Assembly (NCBI GenBank): GCA_011947345.1
Contig: JAAVTG010000551.1
Location: 1 to 64,000 of the forward strand
Source: Phytophthora quininea
Taxonomy: Eukaryota > Oomycota > Peronosporomycetes > Peronosporales > Peronosporaceae
DNA: 64,000 nt
Reading direction: 5' to 3'
Of this stretch, positions 60,143 to 64,000 are shown one piece after another (position 1 is the first letter of the stretch; each line of letters begins with the position of its first letter). Below the pieces are notes generated by a model. That model worked only from the letters and a program-made list of their open reading frames with translations. It searched no databases and was not told where the DNA came from. A program made the translations under genes and the position numbers.

Positions 60143-63066
60143 CTACACGTCTAATATGTAGGCTAGCAATTCTGGAGACTGCTGTCGGATAGCAATAGCG
60201 TACATGGCAGTCACGCTGGACGCCAGCAACCACGTGATGGAAACCCCCAAGTGGAAGGCCAGAGCGTGCAGAGCGACCGAGTTGTCTTCTTGCTGCTTCA
60301 CCACTTGACGCAGCGCCACATCGATGTAGATCGCCACTGTAGACGCCGCCGTGTGCACCAACACGTAGCGGTGGATCCGTAAGATGCTGAGCTTGCACAT
60401 ACCCAGTTGATCCTGTCGCTGCTCCACTTTTGTCACTAAAGCTTCACGCTGAGCTTGGAGACCAAACTCGCCACGTTCTGCCAAGTCGAGCACGTCTTCC
60501 GCTACTGTGTCTCTTGACGTCCGTTGTCGGTCTTGTCGCGTTTCGTAAAACCTTCCGGAAGCTGCAGTGAGGCTGTACAAGCAGTACATGAACCAGAGTG
60601 ACAGCACCAGCAGCATCACGGCCAAATCTGTGGAAGTTGACAGTGTGAGCTCGTCGTTGCTCAGCATCTCCGTCTTCTGAGCGTAGTAAAACGTGTGTAA
60701 AGCTGCACCACAAACAGCACACATGAGTGCCGTCACTACGATCGACGGCAGCATGTAGATGACGCGTCGGATGAAATTGGTGCCGCTCGTCGGGAACGCG
60801 AACAGCAGCATGAAGAACGACACGCCACGAAATAGATTGAACGTCGTCTTGGCTGCCAGTGAGACCAGCAAGTGCACTGTGTTAGGGTATGTCGAGTGGA
60901 TCGCGAACGGGTCGATGCTCAGTGCGATGCTGTCAAAGCTCAGCGATTGCTCGTCGCCCAGGAGACAGTAAAAGTCGAACCGATTCAACAGCGAAGCGTA
61001 ATTAACCAGCGTCAGGAACGACACGATAAGAGCCCAACCCATCGCAACAGCCAAATGCCGCTTCATGACTCGCTCTTGTTGATACTCCTTTAGGTCGATA
61101 AAGCTACATATACCAACAGAAATGGTTAGATCGCGAGTAAACTCATCTAAAGCTTGTAGTACGTACTCATCTTGCAGCGCAGACAGCTTGGATCGCACGC
61201 ATCGAAGCACCAGAATGCTGCAAGCAGCGGTCAGGACAGCTTTCGAGACGAACAGAGCTGTGAGCCACGCTCTATCAGTGGCCATGACATCGGAGGGATC
61301 AGCAAATAAGAAGCTGTGCCGTTGTACAGCGCTGAGTGTCGACACAGTCCCCAATTCGCATGCTGGCTAGCGTACATCGCCGTCATGTGATCTACACTCT
61401 GCAGCATGTCGGAGGAAGTGTCGCCCTGTAGGATCAGCATTTCACCCATTTCAACGAGCATGCCGAAGAAGAACCAAACGTAAACGAAGAGCTCGCTGAG
61501 AAGATTGAGGTAGTAGCCCATCAGTTCGAACCACGTGCTACTAAGTGGCGCTGTAAATGCCGGCTTCCCATCGACCATCAAGGCGTGTGTACATACCTCA
61601 GCAAAGACGTCATTATTGCCGCCGTTGATACGCACTGCCACCTTTTCATCGCGATGAATCCACGCCACCTCTCCATCCAGCTTTGAGACCTCTTTACAAG
61701 GTCCTTCCACGATCATCTCCACTTCGGTTCCGATCCGTAGTCGACGTAGTGATAGTCGGACACGATCGCCTGCTACGTTCTTCTCCTTGCGACCATCGTC
61801 GTATCGGATCGTGTACGTCCTGTCCGCTTCGTTAGAGCTAGTGATCGTCCCAAGAAAAACCTTTGCGCCACTCGAAACTTCCACGGCACTACCGACTTTG
61901 AACATACTCGTTGGTAGTTGAATTGACGGCAACGATAAGCCATCTAGCATACCGTCTAACATTCCACTAAACGGGTTCAAAAAGCGTGCCTGTATGTCTG
62001 AGTTCTTCACCTGCTCGCGCTCGGTTTTGCCGTCTGCATTGTAGTATTCCACCATGCAACATGCATTGGACTTTGCTTTCATAATTACGCCGTCCTTCCA
62101 TGTGATGCGACCGGTTTCCTTATCATGTCGACGGAATTTCACCTTCATCCCTCTGCGAAGGATCGGCGCAGAGAATAACGAGAAATTCGGTAGACTTGGC
62201 AGACCGTTCCAGCTCGGGAGTGAGTAGTCGATCCAAGGCACAGCTCGCAGTCTCCCTACAGAAAGCTGTTTGACCATATTTCCATCCAACAAATCTTCGA
62301 CGTCGTAAAGAGTTTTCCCACTGCTTTTCGACAGTTTGAGCACGATTCCCTTGCGTTCAACGCCCTCTTTGTTTCGATAATACACATGAGAATTGAGTTG
62401 GAACGGCACATAGTTTCGGTTTGGTCCAAACAGGCGACCATAGGCGGTGGTGGGGTGAACCACGTCCAGCGGGATACGCTTCGACAGTTTGCCCGTACCG
62501 TCGTCGTGCTCGATATCGCAGTCTCGTTGCTCCCGACGCAATGTTCTGATCCTTCCACGACGTATCCGTCCGCCTTTGTCTTCAAAGTCAACTAACTGGT
62601 TCGCTTGTAGTCGTGCGAAACTCGACGCTCCTTGGAAGCGACCTTGGCCCGGTCGGCTGTCGTCGTCAGTGTCGTCGTCGCTTGCGTTTTCGTCTCTCTT
62701 ACTTTTGTTGCCTCGAGGAGGACTCTTTCTCTTACTGTCTCCATCACTACCGCTGTCGTCGTCACTCTCTGCTTGTTTCTTCTTCTTCTTGTCACGGGGT
62801 CGACTATCTCCGTCACTTTCGTCATCTTTCTGCTTGCGTGACTTCGCCTTCGCTTTCACCAAGTTGCTTGGGACCTTCTTGACGACTTCTTCACTATCAT
62901 TGTCAACGATATCGTACGAGCCGTCCTTGCGGCACACGCGTACGGTGCCATCTCGCCACTTGTCACTTTTACTTTCAGGGTCTTGAAATACGACAGCATC
63001 ATCTACTTCAAACGCTGTCTCCTTGGACGACTTCCGATCATTTCCACTATCATTCTCCGACACCAT
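60143..63066 (-). CDS. Tudor-like-repeat multi-pass membrane protein (one frame break)
   Basis: 63066-61231 and 61354-60143 form one gene if a GGGG run near 61347-61351 is five G ('ASQHANWG' to 'TVSTLSAVQRHSF'); about 974 residues. An N-terminal acidic/Lys low-complexity block (~75-140) separates the first Tudor/agenet-like module ('AVVFQDPESKSDKWRDGTV') from five more: 'QLVDFEDKGGRIRRGRI', 'SHVYYRNKEGVERKGIVL', 'MKVKFRRHDKETGRITW', 'SAVEVSSGAKVFLGTI' and 'TEVEMIVEGPCKEVSK'. Membrane segments follow ('LLSELFVYVWFFFGMLV', 'WALIVSFLTLVNYASLL', 'LAVMLLVLSLWFMYCLYSL', 'ITWLLASSVTAMYAIAI' and others), at least seven. I do not recognise the membrane part. Tudor-like folds usually read methylated or extended peptides; beside a polytopic domain that is unexpected. 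Confidence 0.75.
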
Positions 63067-63373
63067 AGTTTATCCTGCAATACCGATCAACGACTGAGCG
63101 GGTGTACGAGTGTTCGTCTAGTATGAGCACCTCGCTGCAACGATCTTCAAAGTCGTGTATTTTGGGAGAAAAACTAACTCCACATCCCATGAAGTTGACA
63201 ACCGCTTTCTCCCTTCATCGAGAGTACATCGTCTCAATCCACCAATTCCACCAATTTCCCTGTCGTGAAGACAAATGGGAGGAATTCCGTCGCATGATGT
63301 ATCAGCATACCAAACAGAAGGCGACGGTGCCTCGGATTCCGATAATCGCGGGTCTCTTCGAGTGTTGACGGGG

Positions 63374-64000
63374 ATGTTAACGCGTCAAACTGGTACCAAG
63401 AAACACCGCGGTAAACTACTAGTCGTCGGCCTCGATGGTGCTGGGAAGACAACTCTAGTGAACCATTTATCTCGAGTGTCAATTGGCGACGACTTGTCCC
63501 TCTTTCTTGCCAATGGCGGTCGCGACCTCCCTCTGTGGTTGTATCCTGATCCAACAAGAACCCAACAGAGCGCAAGCTACCGAGTCGACAGCAATTATTT
63601 AATGCTTGTGGACTCGCCCGGACGACGCATGTATCGATCGAAATGGTATTCCATCGGCAGCGAGTTATCAGCTTCTGGAAGTAGCAACAACCTCAACAAC
63701 CTCGCACCGACGCCCACCACAAATTTCCAAGCAATGGTACCGATTCTCGCTGTCCTTTTCGTCATTGACGCCACCGATCCCACTCGCTTTCCAACTGTTG
63801 CTGCTGAGCTCGTCCGCTTCCTCAAATTAAAGGAACAAAACAAAATGTTCCAAAATCTCAACTCTTCCTGGTACTCAACAAGACGGACTATTTCTTACCG
63901 CCACCACCGACGGAGACACCAGAAGAACCCGATTCTCAAGAGTACCAGCAATTACTCAATAACAACAAGCAACAACAACGCGCTGCCATCCGTGAAGCTC
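63374..64000 (+). CDS. Arf-family-like small GTPase (partial, one frame break)
   Basis: Starts MLTRQTGTKKHRGK and runs off the right edge. G1 P-loop: 'LLVVGLDGAGKTTLVNHL', typical of Arf/Arl/Sar. G3: 'LMLVDSPGRRMYR', a D-x-P-G variant without the Gln that follows in active Arfs. G4: 'LFLVLNKTDYF' (NKxD form). G2 threonine is not obvious. One A is missing in the AAAA run at 63842-63845, before the G4 strand. Insertions between G3 and G4 (Ser/Asn/Pro-rich) make it longer than a typical Arf, and no N-terminal myristoylation glycine is present. It may be an atypical Arl. A plus-strand frame just upstream (63102-63368) is not clearly linked. Confidence 0.7.
   Translation, partial: MLTRQTGTKKHRGKLLVVGLDGAGKTTLVNHLSRVSIGDDLSLFLANGGRDLPLWLYPDPTRTQQSASYRVDSNYLMLVDSPGRRMYRSKWYSIGSELSASGSSNNLNNLAPTPTTNFQAMVPILAVLFVIDATDPTRFPTVAAELVRFLKLKEQNKMFQNLNSSWYSTRRTISYRHHRRRHQKNPILKSTSNYSITTSNNNALPSVKL

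Noticed and set aside
62489..62986. Ser/Phe-rich plus-strand frame
   Set aside because: Antisense of the acidic/Lys low-complexity block of the Tudor-repeat protein.
1..64000. Programmed ribosomal frameshifting as the cause of the many breaks
   Set aside because: The sites share no slippery heptamer or following stem, and they occur in unrelated genes including PhzF and an Arf-like GTPase; base-call loss is simpler.

Overview
This window looks like nuclear DNA of an oomycete close to Phytophthora. The signs are Crinkler (CRN) effector N-termini with an LxLYLxK motif, a cluster of START plus FYVE-type zinc-finger genes, M96-like START proteins, ankyrin genes built on G-H-L-x-V-V-K-W-L units, short GT-AG introns of about 39-103 bp, and dense genes on both strands. 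No tRNA, rRNA, CRISPR or intact transposon was seen.

Layout. 0-3 kb: the 5' end of a TOR kinase gene (minus), a three-exon RPL34 gene, and an ankyrin relic. 3-10.3 kb: a decayed CRN/RHS-like gene and two ankyrin pseudogenes that form a long inverted repeat around a FYVE gene. 10.4-16.4 kb: an ASNSD1-like asparagine-synthetase-domain gene, a broken CRN, and a tandem pair of an unrecognised oomycete family. 16.8-36 kb: two tail-anchored leukotriene-A4-hydrolase-like M1 peptidases, a degenerate-pore 6TM channel, CRN relics, five START-FYVE genes plus a relic of a sixth, an hAT-like remnant, a small secreted protein and a GNAT-PhzF fusion. 36-42 kb: a coiled-coil ORF, a two-exon gene with a repetitive divergent promoter, a truncated VPS9 copy and a CRN relic. 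42-50 kb: a multicopper oxidase with a Met-rich insert, a DHHC palmitoyltransferase and a second CRN. 50.8-54 kb: the full VPS9-RCC1 gene, whose 5' half is the inverted partner of the copy at 39 kb. 54-64 kb: two M96-like genes, mitochondrial BCAT, a His-rich myristoylated protein, a Tudor-repeat membrane protein and a partial Arf-like GTPase.

Many otherwise conserved ORFs are interrupted by a single missing base, usually inside a run of 4-5 identical bases (TOR, ASNSD1, M1 peptidase, PhzF, RCC1, Tudor protein, Arf-like and others). I read most of these as sequencing or assembly undercalls and annotate the genes as CDS with a noted break. True pseudogenes (ankyrin copies, CRN relics, the left VPS9 copy) carry nonsense codons, internal deletions or truncation instead.

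Three separate long inverted duplications, plus duplicated M1, CRN, M96 and NQQIHEL genes, make this a locally rearranged, family-expanding region. It mixes housekeeping genes (TOR, RPL34, BCAT) with membrane-traffic genes (VPS9, FYVE, DHHC, Arf-like) and pathogenicity-associated families (CRN, laccase, M96).
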